Source of the DNA: Stenotrophomonas sp. Iso1
Lineage (GTDB): Bacteria > Pseudomonadota > Gammaproteobacteria > Xanthomonadales > Xanthomonadaceae
Direction of reading: 5' to 3'
Assembly: GCF_027497995.1 (NCBI RefSeq)
Contig: NZ_JAODBT010000002.1
Span: 682,001 to 746,000, forward strand
Length of the DNA stretch: 64,000 nucleotides
The notes below the pieces were generated by a model. That model was not told the DNA's origin. It saw nothing but the letters and a program-made list of their open reading frames with translations, and made no database searches. Shown here piece by piece: positions 25,472-37,792 of this stretch. Each line of letters begins with the position of its first letter. Position 1 is the first letter of the stretch. The position numbers were made by a program, and so were the translations under genes.

Positions 25472-26686
25472 TTACTGGCTGCAAACCGCCTCACGCCCTG
25501 CATTGCGGCGCTCAAAAGCAACCGCGGCGAACCACAGCAACAATCCGGCCGCCGCTGTGGCCGCGCCGACATAGCCCGTGCTCGCATGCCCAAAACCGGC
25601 ATTGATCGCCATGCCGCCCAGCCAAGGGCCCAACGCGTTGGCGGTATTGAAAGCAGCATGGTTGGAGGCTGCCGCCAGAGTTTGTGCCTCACCGGCAGCG
25701 TCCATCAGGCGGGTTTGCAAGGCCACCGCCAATGCGCCCATTGTGCCCACGGCGATGATGGCCGGCACCATAGCCCAGGCCGAATGTGCGGCCAGCGGAA
25801 ACAGTAGTAAAACCACCACCGACCACGCCAGCAGCACGCCGGCGGCACGGAATTGCAGGCGGTCAACCAACTTGCCGCCCGCGATATTGCCGATGATCGC
25901 GCCGACGCCAAACAGGCCTACGGCCACCGGCATCCAGCGCTCGTTCACGCCGGTTACGCTGACCAAGGTGGGAGCCAGGTAAGTGAACACGCAGAACATG
26001 CCGGCAAAGCCAATCGAGCCGATCGCCAGCGCCAGCCACACCTGGGTCTGGTTGAACGCCCGAAGCTCGCGCATCGGCGAGGTGCGGACTTCGTTGGGGT
26101 CCGGGCGAAGATGGCGGGCCACCATCACGACGGTGGCCAGGGCAAGCAGGCTGACGAGAGCGAACGCGGTGCGCCAAGTGAATTGCTGGCCCATCCAGGT
26201 GGTCAGCGGGTTGCCGACCAGAATGGCGATTGAAAGCCCCAGTAGCACTTTGGAAACGGCAGCGCCGCGCTGCTCCGGCGGGCTGATCGAGGCCGCCACC
26301 AGCATGGCCACACCGAAATAGGCGCCGTGCGGCAGGCCGGCAACAAAGCGGGCCAGCAGCATCGTGTGGTAATTCGGTGCCAGTGCGCTGGCAAGGTTGC
26401 CGGCGGCGTAAAAGCCCATCAGGCACAGCAGCAGGGTGCGCCGGCTCAGGCTGGCGCCGGCAAAGGCCAGCACCGGGGCGCCCACCACTACGCCGACGGC
26501 ATAGGTGCTGATCAGATGCCCGACCTGTGCTTCGCTGATGCCCAGCCCGCGACTGATCTCCAGCATCAGGCCCATGCTGGCAAATTCACTGGTGCCGATG
26601 GCAAAGCCGCCAAGTGACAACGCCAATAGAATGAGGGTGCGCTGGCCCGAGCTCAGGCTCGCGGCGAGGGGGGCGGAGGGGGTCAC
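25472..26686 (-). CDS. MFS transporter, DHA1 (AraJ/YdhP-like) family
   Basis: A 404-residue, 12-helix major facilitator, probably a proton-driven exporter of drugs or sugars. Family marks include LGGFAIGTSEFASMGL in helix 1, the helix 4 motif LLARFVAGLPHGAYFGV, and GLSIAILVGNPLTTWMGQ in helix 5. I chose the GTG at 26686 because AGG lies about 8 bases upstream and it yields a normal short cytoplasmic N-terminus; an ATG at 26770 would add 28 Cys/Arg-rich residues with no family match. The substrate is unknown. Confidence 0.88.
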   Translation of the reverse strand: MTPSAPLAASLSSGQRTLILLALSLGGFAIGTSEFASMGLMLEISRGLGISEAQVGHLISTYAVGVVVGAPVLAFAGASLSRRTLLLCLMGFYAAGNLASALAPNYHTMLLARFVAGLPHGAYFGVAMLVAASISPPEQRGAAVSKVLLGLSIAILVGNPLTTWMGQQFTWRTAFALVSLLALATVVMVARHLRPDPNEVRTSPMRELRAFNQTQVWLALAIGSIGFAGMFCVFTYLAPTLVSVTGVNERWMPVAVGLFGVGAIIGNIAGGKLVDRLQFRAAGVLLAWSVVVLLLFPLAAHSAWAMVPAIIAVGTMGALAVALQTRLMDAAGEAQTLAAASNHAAFNTANALGPWLGGMAINAGFGHASTGYVGAATAAAGLLLWFAAVAFERRNAGREAVCSQ

Positions 26687-26802
26687 GTTGAAACCTGGGG
26701 CGGCGTGGAAACGGCTGCAAATTGTACTGCTGCACCGCAGCAAGAAAGTGCCGGATATAGCGTTGCCCATCGGACGCTGTGTTCAGCTTGGCGGGGGATG
26801 GC

Positions 26803-26831
26803 TTGCCTGCGAGGCTGGCACGTTGGATAAT
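26803..26831 (+). promoter_or_regulatory. Promoter of the rpsF-rpsR-rplI operon
   Basis: A -35 TTGCCT (26803-26808) and a -10 GATAAT (26826-26831) are separated by the optimal 17 bases. The start of transcription would be near 26838, giving a leader of about 95 bases that contains the candidate S6:S18 site. Confidence 0.65.
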
Positions 26832-26884
26832 GCGCGGCTTCCTTCGCTTCCGGCGTTGGAATCCTTGCCCCACCGCGTTCACAG

Positions 26885-26932
26885 CGGGGGGCTGTCCGGC
26901 CCATAAGGGCTACATCCGAAAGGTATAAAAAC
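26885..26932 (+). promoter_or_regulatory. Candidate S6:S18 autoregulatory leader of rpsF
   Basis: Just before rpsF a GCCC-ATAA-GGGC hairpin (26899-26910) is flanked by CCG triplets at 26896-26898 and 26916-26918. The known S6:S18 leader motif uses a stem with an exposed CCG that mimics the 16S rRNA site. The location and the CCG elements fit, but I have not matched a covariance model. AAAGGT near 26919 may be the ribosome-binding site. Confidence 0.45.
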
Positions 26933-27370
26933 ATGAGTCGTCATTACGAAGTCGTGTTCCTGGTCCACCCGGATCAGAGCGAACAGGTCCCGGCCATGAT
27001 CGAGCGCTACAAGGCGCTGGTCGAGAACGGCAACGGCACCATCCACCGTCTGGAAGATTGGGGCCGCCGCCAGCTGGCTTACCCGATCCAGAACCTGGTC
27101 AAGGCTCACTATGTTCTGCTGAACATCGAAGTCGACCAGGCAGTTCTGAACGAACTGACCGAGAGCTTCCGTTTCAACGACGCCGTGCTGCGCAACCTGG
27201 TCATGAAGCGTGACGAGGCTGACACCGAGCAGTCGCTGATCATGAAGAGCAAGGACGAAAAGGGTGAGAAGCCCGAGCGTGGCGAACGCCGTCGTCGCGA
27301 CGACGAAGAGGGTGCCACTTCCTCCACCAATGACGAAGCCGGCGACGACGCCGTTGCTTCTGCTGAATAA
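26933..27370 (+). CDS. rpsF: 30S ribosomal protein S6
   Basis: A 145-residue ribosomal protein that binds 16S rRNA together with S18. The S6 signature is [20 protein letters not shown] at the start, with the following [16 protein letters not shown] and AHYVLLNIE. The C-terminus carries an extra charged and then acidic, Ser/Ala-rich tail beyond the globular domain, as in many proteobacterial S6 proteins. rpsR follows after 11 bases; no priB lies between them, unlike E. coli. Confidence 0.98.
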   Translation: MSRHYEVVFLVHPDQSEQVPAMIERYKALVENGNGTIHRLEDWGRRQLAYPIQNLVKAHYVLLNIEVDQAVLNELTESFRFNDAVLRNLVMKRDEADTEQSLIMKSKDEKGEKPERGERRRRDDEEGATSSTNDEAGDDAVASAE

Positions 27371-27381
27371 GGAGCACACCC

Positions 27382-27612
27382 ATGTCCAAGTTCTTCCGTC
27401 GCCGTAAGTTCTGCAAATTCACCGCTGAAGGCGTGAAAGAGATCGATTACAAGGATCTCAACACCCTGCGCCAGTACCTGACCGAGAACGGCAAGATCGT
27501 TCCGAGCCGCGTCACCGGCACCAAGTCCAAGTACCAGCGCCAGCTGGCTACGGCCGTCAAGCGCGCCCGTTTCCTGGCCCTGATCCCGTACACGGACAAC
27601 CACGACGTCTGA
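27382..27612 (+). CDS. rpsR: 30S ribosomal protein S18
   Basis: A 76-residue basic ribosomal protein with the S18 features [31 protein letters not shown] and [19 protein letters not shown]. The length is normal. AAGGAGC precedes the ATG. It partners S6 on the ribosomal platform. Confidence 0.98.
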   Translation: MSKFFRRRKFCKFTAEGVKEIDYKDLNTLRQYLTENGKIVPSRVTGTKSKYQRQLATAVKRARFLALIPYTDNHDV

Positions 27613-27647
27613 TCACAGATTGAGTGGCGGCGCTTGCGCTGCAGGAC

Positions 27648-27686
27648 GTGAGGAGTGAGAGGGCAATCTGCTCTTTCGCTCCTCAC
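27648..27686 (+). repeat. Intercistronic hairpin between rpsR and rplI
   Basis: GTGAGGAGTGAGAG (27648-27661) pairs with CTTTCGCTCCTCAC (27673-27686) with one U-G wobble and one mismatch, forming a 14-base stem in a 170-base spacer. There is no T-run, so it is more likely a processing or attenuating hairpin, or a dispersed repeat, than a full terminator. The same GTGAGGAG core occurs next to asnS. Confidence 0.65.
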
Positions 27687-27782
27687 CTCTCTTCACTCAT
27701 TACCTGTCATCAACCCGTCCTATTCGGACAGCAAGCGTTGCGACGCCCTTGGGTGCCGCTAACGAATAACGGAGCAATACAA

Positions 27783-28232
27783 ATGAAGCTGATTCTTCTG
27801 CAGAAAGTGACCAACCTCGGTGGCCTGGGCGACCTGGTTGACGTGAAGCCGGGCTACGGCCGCAACTTCCTCGTGCCGCAGGGCAAGGCCGTTCCGGCCA
27901 CCGAGAGCAATGTTGCCGAGTTCGAAGCCAAGCGTGCTGACTACGAAGCCAAGGCCTCGGCCCAGCATGCCGGTGCCGAAGCCCGTGCTGCCAAGTTTGA
28001 AGGCGCCAGCGTCACCATCGGTGCGCACGCTTCGACCGAAGGCAAGCTGTACGGTTCGGTTGGCCCGCGCGATATCGCCGAAGCCTTCACCGCTGCCGGC
28101 CTGGAGCTGAACAAGAGCGAAGTCATCCTCGGCGAAGGTGCTTTCCGCAACGTGGGCGAGTTCGACGTTATCGTCAAGCTGCACGCCGACGTGGAAGCCA
28201 CCGTCAAGGTCATCGTCCAAGCCGACGCCTGA
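27783..28232 (+). CDS. rplI: 50S ribosomal protein L9
   Basis: A 149-residue ribosomal protein at the base of the L1 stalk. The N-terminal domain reads [20 protein letters not shown] followed by [16 protein letters not shown], then a long connecting helix ([16 protein letters not shown]) and the C-terminal domain with [17 protein letters not shown] chose the ATG at 27783, with GGAG upstream. A perfect terminator follows. Confidence 0.98.
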   Translation: MKLILLQKVTNLGGLGDLVDVKPGYGRNFLVPQGKAVPATESNVAEFEAKRADYEAKASAQHAGAEARAAKFEGASVTIGAHASTEGKLYGSVGPRDIAEAFTAAGLELNKSEVILGEGAFRNVGEFDVIVKLHADVEATVKVIVQADA

Positions 28233-28255
28233 TCCTGCCGTTGTAGATGTACTGG

Positions 28256-28285
28256 AACGGGCGCCGCAAGGCGCCCGTTTCTTTT
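28256..28285 (+). terminator. Rho-independent terminator of the rpsF operon
   Basis: AACGGGCGCC (28256-28265), a GCAA tetraloop and GGCGCCCGTT (28270-28279) form a perfect 10-base stem followed by TCTTTT. Confidence 0.9.
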
Positions 28286-28461
28286 GGGCTGCCGGCCATG
28301 CAGCCCGGGGCTGCGGGTGTCGCTATACTCGTTGCCCAGTGCCGTGCTTCAAGTTTTGAATATTTACGGATATCAATAGCTTGGGGGCGGGAAAGGAACT
28401 TCCGGAATTACCCCCGGGGTGCCGGCAGACCTGTGCCGGGCTCCGCCAATAGCCCGAGTCC

Positions 28462-31400
28462 ATGCGTCTATCCACGATCAAGCTTTCCGGTTTCAAGTCC
28501 TTCGTCGATCCCACGACGCTGCACCTGCCGACCAACATGACCGGCGTGGTCGGCCCGAACGGCTGTGGCAAGTCCAACATCATCGATGCGGTGCGCTGGG
28601 TGATGGGCGAAAGCTCGGCCAGCCGCCTGAGGGGCGATTCGCTGACCGATGTGATCTTCTCCGGCTCGGCTGGGCGCAAGCCGGTGTCGCAGGCCACTGT
28701 TGAGTTGATCTTCGACAACACCGACCATGCGATCTCCGGCGAGTACGCCGCGTTCAATGAAATCTCGGTCAAACGCACGGTCAGCCGTGACGGCAGCAGC
28801 AACTATTACTTGAACGGCACCAAGTGCCGGCGCCGCGATATCACCGATCTGTTCCTGGGCACCGGGCTTGGCCCGCGCAGCTACTCGATCATCGAGCAGG
28901 GCATGATCAGCCAGATCATCGAGGCGCGCCCGGAAGACCTGCGCGTGTACCTGGAAGAAGCCGCCGGCATCTCCAAGTACAAGGAGCGTCGCAAGGAAAC
29001 CGAAACCCGTATCCGCCACACCCGCGAGAACCTGGACCGTCTCAACGACTTGCGCGAAGAAATCGGCAAGCAGTTGGAGCACCTCAAGCGCCAGGCAAAG
29101 CAGGCCGAGCAATATCAGGCCTTGCAGGAAGAACGCCGCATCAAGGATGCGGAGTGGAAGGCGTTGGAGTATCGCGGTCTGGATGGGCGCCTGAGCGGGC
29201 TACGTGAAGCCTTGTCGCGTGAAGAAACCAAGTTGCAGCAGCTCATCGCCGAGCAGCGCGAAGCGGAAAGCCGCATTGAAACAGGCCGCGTGCGCCGCGA
29301 AGAAGCCGCCGAGACCTTGAACCGTGCGCAGGCAGATGTCTACCAGGTGGGTAGCACGCTGGCGCGCCTGGAGCAGCAGATCCAACACCAGCGCGAAATG
29401 GCGCAGCGTTTGAACAAAGCGCGCGACGAAACTCGTCAGGCATTGGCTGAACTGGGTCAGCACATCAGCGGCGACGAAGCCAAATTAATCGTGCTGCGCG
29501 AAACGGTGGAAGGCGCCGAGCCGCAGCTGGAGCAGTTGCAGGAAGAAAACGAGCTGCGTCAGGACGCGCTGCGCGAAGCCGAGACCAAACTGAGCGATTG
29601 GCAGCACCGTTGGGAAGCGCATAACCGCAATACCTCCGAAGCCACGCGCTCGGGTGAGGTGGAGCGCACTCGCGTGGATTACCTGGACAAACAGGTGCTC
29701 GAAGCGGATCGCCGTCGACAAACGTTGGCCGCTGAGCGCGCCGGGCTGGACATGGAAGCGCTGGCCGAGGCATTCGAGCAACTGCAGCTGCAGCACGAAA
29801 CGCAGAAAACCAGCGTCGATTCGCTTACCGAGCAGGTCGAGGTGCGCAAGGAATCGGCGGCGACGCTGCAGGAACAGCAGCGCACCAGTCAGTCGGAACT
29901 GGCCGAAGTGCGCAAGCAGGCACAGTCGGCGCGCGGGCGCTTGTCGTCATTGGAAGCGCTGCAGCAGGCCGCGTTGGGTCAGGAACAGGGCGCGGCGGTG
30001 GCGTGGCTGAAAGCGCGCGGGCTGGATTCGGCCGTGCGCGTCGGCGAGCGCATCACCGTTGAGGCCGGTTGGGAGAACGCGGTTGAAAGCGCACTCGGGC
30101 AACTGATCGAAGGCGTGTTGGTCGATTCTCCGGAAACGCTGGTTGATGTACTCGGCGAGTTGGGTGAAGGCCGCATCGCGTTGGTTTCGGGCGCTGACGG
30201 CAAGGCTGATTTCGCGGCGACCTCGTTGGCCGCCAAGGTGCAGGGCCCGCTTGCGATTCGTCGTCTGCTGGCACGCTTGCATGCGGCCGATGATCTGACG
30301 CAGGCGCGTACTTTGCAGGCGCGACTGCCGGACGGTGACTCGGTCATCACCCGCGACGGTGAGCGTCTGGGCGAGGGCTGGGTGCGCCTGTCGCGCTCCG
30401 GCGCCGCACAGCAGGGCGCCTTGCTACGCGAACGAGAAATCGTCACTTTGCGCGAACAGATTGAAGCGTTGCAGGAGCGCGAAAGCGAACTGGAACAGCG
30501 GCTGTCCAGCCTGCGTGAGCAGTTGTTGGCAGCCGAACAGCATCGCGAAGAAGCGCAGCGTGCGTTGTATCAGGCGCATCGCGGTGCCTCGGAGCTGGCC
30601 GGGCAACTGCAGAGTCAGCAAGGCCGGCTGGAATCCTCCCGGCTCCGCATCGAGCGCATCGAAAGCGAGTTGGCGCAGCTGCTGGAAACGTTGGACGCCA
30701 GTCGCGAGCAGGCCAGTGAAGCGCGCGTTCGGCTGGATGATGCGGTGTCCAGCATGGGTGACCTTGAATCAGCGCGCCATGCATTGGAAAGCGAGCGCAG
30801 GCAGCTGACCGAAGCGCGTGATCAATCGCGCGATGCCGCACGCAATGTCCGCGACAGCATGCACGCGCTGGCGTTGACGCTGGAGTCACAGCGCACCCAG
30901 ATCACCTCGCTCAGCCACGCGTTGGAGCGCATGAGTAACCAGCGTGGTCAGCTGGATTCGCGGCTGGGCGAACTGCACTCGCAGCTGGACGACGGCGACA
31001 CGCCGGTACTGACGCTGGAATCAGACCATCAGAATGCGCTGGGCGAACGTGTGCGCGTGGAGCGCGTGCTCGGCGAAGCACGTGCACTGCTGGAAGGCAT
31101 TGATGCCGAACTGCGCAGCGCCGAACAGACCCGCCACCAGCGCGATGAGCAGGCACTGGCTCAGCGCGAGCGCATTTCCCAGCGCAAGTTGGACCAGCAG
31201 GCACTGGTGCTCAGTGCCGAGCAGCTGTCCGGTGCGGTGGAGAAGGCGGGTTTTGTGTTGCAGGACGTCATCAACACGTTGGCCGAAGATGCACGTCTGT
31301 CCGACTGGGAGCAGGCCGTACATCAGATCGATGGACGCATGCGTCGCCTGGAGCCGGTGAACCTGGCGGCTATCCATGAGTATGGCGAGGCATCACAGCG

Positions 31401-31965
31401 CTCTGAGTATCTGGAAGCACAGAACAACGATCTGACCACGGCGTTGGATACGCTGGAAGACGCCATCCGCAAGATCGACCGCGAAACCCGCGGCCGCTTC
31501 AAGGACACCTTCGACCGCGTCAACGCCGGCGTGCAGGCGTTGTACCCGCGTCTGTTCGGCGGTGGCCACGCCTATCTGGAGTTGACCGGCGATGATCTGC
31601 TCGACACCGGCGTGACCATCATGGCGCGCCCGCCGGGCAAGCGCGTATCCAGCATCTCGCTGCTGTCCGGTGGCGAGAAGGCGATGACGGCAGTGGCGCT
31701 GGTGTTTGCCATCTTCCAGCTCAATCCTGCGCCGTTCTGCCTGCTGGACGAGGTGGACGCGCCGCTGGACGAAGCCAATGTTGGCCGCCTGGCCAATATG
31801 GTCAAGGAAATGAGCGAGAAAGTGCAGTTCCTGTTTGTCAGCCATAACAAGGCCACGATGGAGGCTGCGCAGCAATTGTCCGGCGTGACGATGCGCGAGC
31901 CAGGTGTCAGCCGCTTGGTTAGCGTGGACCTGGAAGAAGCCGCACGATTGGCGGGCGCGGCGTGA
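28462..31965 (+). CDS. smc: Chromosome partition protein SMC
   Basis: A 1167-residue SMC ATPase for chromosome compaction and segregation. Walker A is GPNGCGKSNIIDAVRWVMGE (residues 31-38 form the P-loop). Two long coiled coils rich in Glu, Gln, Arg and Leu surround a hinge around residues 500-600 (WENAVESALGQLIEGVLVD). The ABC signature LLSGGEKAMTAVAL and Walker B FCLLDEVDAPLDEANV lie at the C-terminus. Length is normal. zipA follows after 47 bases. Xanthomonadaceae carry SMC-ScpAB rather than MukBEF; scpAB are not in this window. Confidence 0.97.
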   Translation: MRLSTIKLSGFKSFVDPTTLHLPTNMTGVVGPNGCGKSNIIDAVRWVMGESSASRLRGDSLTDVIFSGSAGRKPVSQATVELIFDNTDHAISGEYAAFNEISVKRTVSRDGSSNYYLNGTKCRRRDITDLFLGTGLGPRSYSIIEQGMISQIIEARPEDLRVYLEEAAGISKYKERRKETETRIRHTRENLDRLNDLREEIGKQLEHLKRQAKQAEQYQALQEERRIKDAEWKALEYRGLDGRLSGLREALSREETKLQQLIAEQREAESRIETGRVRREEAAETLNRAQADVYQVGSTLARLEQQIQHQREMAQRLNKARDETRQALAELGQHISGDEAKLIVLRETVEGAEPQLEQLQEENELRQDALREAETKLSDWQHRWEAHNRNTSEATRSGEVERTRVDYLDKQVLEADRRRQTLAAERAGLDMEALAEAFEQLQLQHETQKTSVDSLTEQVEVRKESAATLQEQQRTSQSELAEVRKQAQSARGRLSSLEALQQAALGQEQGAAVAWLKARGLDSAVRVGERITVEAGWENAVESALGQLIEGVLVDSPETLVDVLGELGEGRIALVSGADGKADFAATSLAAKVQGPLAIRRLLARLHAADDLTQARTLQARLPDGDSVITRDGERLGEGWVRLSRSGAAQQGALLREREIVTLREQIEALQERESELEQRLSSLREQLLAAEQHREEAQRALYQAHRGASELAGQLQSQQGRLESSRLRIERIESELAQLLETLDASREQASEARVRLDDAVSSMGDLESARHALESERRQLTEARDQSRDAARNVRDSMHALALTLESQRTQITSLSHALERMSNQRGQLDSRLGELHSQLDDGDTPVLTLESDHQNALGERVRVERVLGEARALLEGIDAELRSAEQTRHQRDEQALAQRERISQRKLDQQALVLSAEQLSGAVEKAGFVLQDVINTLAEDARLSDWEQAVHQIDGRMRRLEPVNLAAIHEYGEASQRSEYLEAQNNDLTTALDTLEDAIRKIDRETRGRFKDTFDRVNAGVQALYPRLFGGGHAYLELTGDDLLDTGVTIMARPPGKRVSSISLLSGGEKAMTAVALVFAIFQLNPAPFCLLDEVDAPLDEANVGRLANMVKEMSEKVQFLFVSHNKATMEAAQQLSGVTMREPGVSRLVSVDLEEAARLAGAA

Positions 31966-32012
31966 CGTGCCATCCTTTATCCACCTGAACGAACCTCCGG
32001 AGACTCCAACGT

Positions 32013-32765
32013 ATGTCCGACATGGCACTGTTGCGCATCGGCATTCTGTTTGCCGGACTGCTGCTGATCGTGGCGATTTTCCTGTTCGGGCGTTCCCGCA
32101 GGCCTGCACAAGGCAAGCGCAAGGAGTCGTCTGCAGCAGAATCAGGCGAGCGTGCTGAACGTCGCGAACCTGTGCTGGGTGCATCCGACGACCTGCAGGG
32201 CGGCGGGACAACAGCAGATCTGGCCGATGGCGAAGGCATCAGTCAGGCCGAGCTTGGCTTGGCCGACCCTGACCCGGCCGGCACCAGTGAGCTTGGCAAA
32301 CGCCCCAGCCAAGAGTTCGACAAGATCGTGTCGCTGTATGTAGCTGCACGTTCCGGCGAAGTGCTGCGAGGTGAGGACATTGTCGTCGCTGCCGAGAAAA
32401 CCGGTTTGGTGTTCGGCTACATGAATGTGTTCCACCGCCTGGTGGAAGGCCATCCTGAGCGCGGCCCGATCTTCTCGATGGCCAGCATCATGAAGCCGGG
32501 CAGTTTCGACATGGCCAGCATCCGTGACATGGAAACCCCGGCCATTGCCTTTTTCCTGACCTTGCCGGCGCCACTGACCGCGCTCGACGCATGGGAAAAG
32601 ATGCTGCCGACCGTACAGCGCATGGGTGAACTGCTGGATGGCGTGGTGCTGGACGACAGCCGCAACGCGCTGGGTCGTCAGCGCATTGCCCATATCCGAG
32701 ATGACCTGCGGGCTTATGACCGCCAGCATCAGGCGCCGCCGCTGACCAAGTCGCCGCGTTGGTGA
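32013..32765 (+). CDS. zipA: Cell division protein ZipA
   Basis: A 250-residue FtsZ-anchoring division protein. It has an N-terminal membrane helix (LLRIGILFAGLLLIVAIFLF), a basic then acidic linker, and a C-terminal FtsZ-binding domain from about residue 105 (IVSLYVAARSGEVLRGEDIV, then GLVFGYMNVFHR, and PGSFDMASIRDMETPAIAFF). GGAG precedes the ATG. Its position between smc and ligA is the conserved gammaproteobacterial order. Confidence 0.94.
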   Translation: MSDMALLRIGILFAGLLLIVAIFLFGRSRRPAQGKRKESSAAESGERAERREPVLGASDDLQGGGTTADLADGEGISQAELGLADPDPAGTSELGKRPSQEFDKIVSLYVAARSGEVLRGEDIVVAAEKTGLVFGYMNVFHRLVEGHPERGPIFSMASIMKPGSFDMASIRDMETPAIAFFLTLPAPLTALDAWEKMLPTVQRMGELLDGVVLDDSRNALGRQRIAHIRDDLRAYDRQHQAPPLTKSPRW

Positions 32766-32992
32766 GTTTGCGAGCGTTTTCTGGCAGCTGAGCTTTCAGC
32801 CGCAGAAGCACTCTTTCAGCCCTCCTTGTGGCTCCGCCGCCGGGTGGGGCTCGCGCCTTCGATCAAGGTGCCGGGCGCCGCTTTTGCCGTCTCCCTTTGG
32901 CGAGGCCAGGGTGAGGGTCGGCGGCAAGCCTCCCGCTTCTGATCCTTCATGCTCAAGATCCAACGCGATCACCCGGCGAACACGCACGCGGG

Positions 32993-35957
<2,965 letters not shown>

Positions 35958-35961
<4 letters not shown>

Positions 35962-36902
35962 TTGAAGCACTACGCCAGCGCGCGCGGTTGAACGCGCTGA
36001 TCCGTGATTTCTTCGCGCAGCGGCAGGTGCTGGAGGTGGAGACGCCGATCATGTCGGCGGCCGGCAACACAGAGCCGAACATCGAAAGCTTCCAGACATT
36101 TTTTACCGGCCATGCTGACGCCGGCGCGCCGCTGCGCTGGTTGCGTACCTCACCGGAATATCCGCTCAAGCGCCTGCTCGCTGCCGGCGTCGGTGATTGC
36201 TACGAACTGGGTCGCGTGTTCCGCAACGGTGAGGCCGGTGGCCGCCACAATCCCGAGTTCACCATGCTTGAGTGGTACCGCGTGGGTTGGGATCATCACC
36301 GTTTGATTGATGAAACCGTCGCCTTGGTGCAACAGGCGTTGGCGATGGTGGGGCGGCAAGGTTCATTGCGTGTGCTCACCTATCGCGAGCTGTTCATCGA
36401 AACAGTGGGGCTGGATCCGTTTCTTGCCGATATGGCGCAGCTGCGTGCGGGTCTGGGCGAGGTCAGCATTCAAGCGGATGGCTTGAACCGCGATGACTGG
36501 CTGGATCTGCTGATGACCCATCGCATCCAGCCGCAGTTCGCTTCCGATTGCATCACGGTGATCCACGACTGGCCGGCCACGCAGGCTGCGCTGGCGCGCA
36601 TTCGCCCGGGTGAACCGCCCGTCGCAGAGCGCTTCGAGCTTTACCTGGGGGCTGTGGAACTGGCCAATGGCTATCACGAGCTGAACGATGCCATCGAACA
36701 GCGGCAACGTTTTGAGCGTGACCTGGCCGTGCGTGCAGCGCGGGGTACCGTGTTGCCGCCATTGGATGAGCCCCTGCTGGCGGCGTTGCCTGCCATGCCC
36801 GCCTGTGCCGGGGTCGCGGTAGGCGTGGACCGACTGCTGATGGCGCTTGCGGGCACGCCGCGCATTGCCGATGTGTTGGCGTTCGATTTCGGAAATGCCT
36901 GA
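35958..36902 (+). CDS. epmA: Elongation factor P beta-lysyltransferase
   Basis: A 314-residue paralogue of class II lysyl-tRNA synthetase lacking the anticodon domain, which attaches beta-lysine to elongation factor P. The core has EVETPIMSAAGNTEPNIESF, motif 2 in LRTSPEYPLKRLLAAGVGD with CYELGRVFRNGEAGGRHNPE, FTMLEWYR, and motif 3 in GVAVGVDRLLMAL. Length matches E. coli EpmA (325). It starts with GTG at 35958, overlapping the acetyltransferase stop. Neither efp nor epmB is in the window. Confidence 0.94.
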
Positions 36903-37071
36903 GGGCCGTTGTTTCGTCTGGCCTGCGGCAATTCGTCGCACACATCTGTGGCCATCAGCCCGTTCATGTCATGGAAGGGCCTTGTCGGTTCGGCGATGAT
37001 GATGCTTTGATCACACGCACTTGTGCAGGGTGTGCGTACCGGAGTCCATCGGAACCATGGGGGAATTTCGG

Positions 37072-37758
37072 ATGAAAGCAGTTTGCGCGGTAGTGCTGCT
37101 GTTGGTTCCTGCGCTTTTCGTAGCGAAGGCGGGTGAGCCTGTGGCCGCATCCGCGCAGGTGGTGCGCTGTGAATCCAGGGACATGCTGCGTGTGTTCTGC
37201 GCGATGGACGACGTGGACAAGGGTGTGGAACTAGTGCGTCAGTTGTCCGAACAGAGCTGCATCCGCGAGACCAGCTGGGGTGTGGAGGATGACGCGGTGT
37301 GGGTCAGTCACAACTGCCGTGCTGAGTTCGCAAGGCGCCAGTCGAGCTCGCGCAAGAGCCGGCGCGTCGTGCGCTGCGAGTCGCGCAGCCGGGTCGAATC
37401 CTGCCCGGTGGTGCTGAGAGGTGCACCGGTGCGGTTGCTGCGCCAGCAATCGGTGCTGCCCTGCCGGGAAGGGCGCAGCTGGGGTTATGACCGCAACGAA
37501 ATCTGGGTGAGCCGTGGCTGCCAGGGCGTGTTTGAAGTGGGGGCTGAGGACGGCTCAGGATTCGTGCAAACCCCACGCAAGGTGGTCTGCGAATCCAAGA
37601 GCAATCTCCGCCGCGAGTGCGGGGTGAGTGTCGAACGGCGGGTAACGCTGGTTGAGCAGCTCTCCAATGCGCCGTGCCGCGAGGGTGAGACGTGGGGCTG
37701 GGACCGCAATGGCATCTGGGTGGACAAGGGTTGCCGAGGCGAATTTTCCGCCGATTGA
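37072..37758 (+). CDS. Secreted protein with three DUF3011 repeats
   Basis: A 228-residue exported protein. The signal peptide ([20 protein letters not shown]) is probably cleaved after AKA. The mature part has three units of about 55 residues, each with VxCES near its start, a pair of half-conserved cysteines, a (V/L)RQ(L/Q)S segment, SCxxxxxWG or PCREGxxWGxD, and WVxxxC ending the unit. This is the DUF3011 pattern, function unknown. The four regularly placed cysteines per repeat suggest disulfide-bonded modules. I chose the ATG at 37072, with GGGGGA 7 bases upstream; the ATG at 37057 is an alternative. Confidence 0.82.
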   Translation: MKAVCAVVLLLVPALFVAKAGEPVAASAQVVRCESRDMLRVFCAMDDVDKGVELVRQLSEQSCIRETSWGVEDDAVWVSHNCRAEFARRQSSSRKSRRVVRCESRSRVESCPVVLRGAPVRLLRQQSVLPCREGRSWGYDRNEIWVSRGCQGVFEVGAEDGSGFVQTPRKVVCESKSNLRRECGVSVERRVTLVEQLSNAPCREGETWGWDRNGIWVDKGCRGEFSAD

Positions 37759-37786
37759 GCGGTGCATCGGCGGGGCCGATTACAAT
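37755..37786 (+). promoter_or_regulatory. Promoter directly abutting mtnA
   Basis: TACAAT (37781-37786) ends six bases before the mtnA ATG at 37793, with a possible -35 TTGAGC (37755-37760) at a long 20-base spacing. Transcription would start at the ATG, so a leaderless message is likely. The -35 overlaps the end of the upstream DUF3011 gene. Confidence 0.45.
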
Positions 37787-37792
37787 GGCCCG

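Noticed and set aside
37370..37410. Possible tRNA T-loop (GGGTCGAATCC)
   Set aside because: It lies inside the DUF3011 coding sequence and no cloverleaf or acceptor stem can be built around it.
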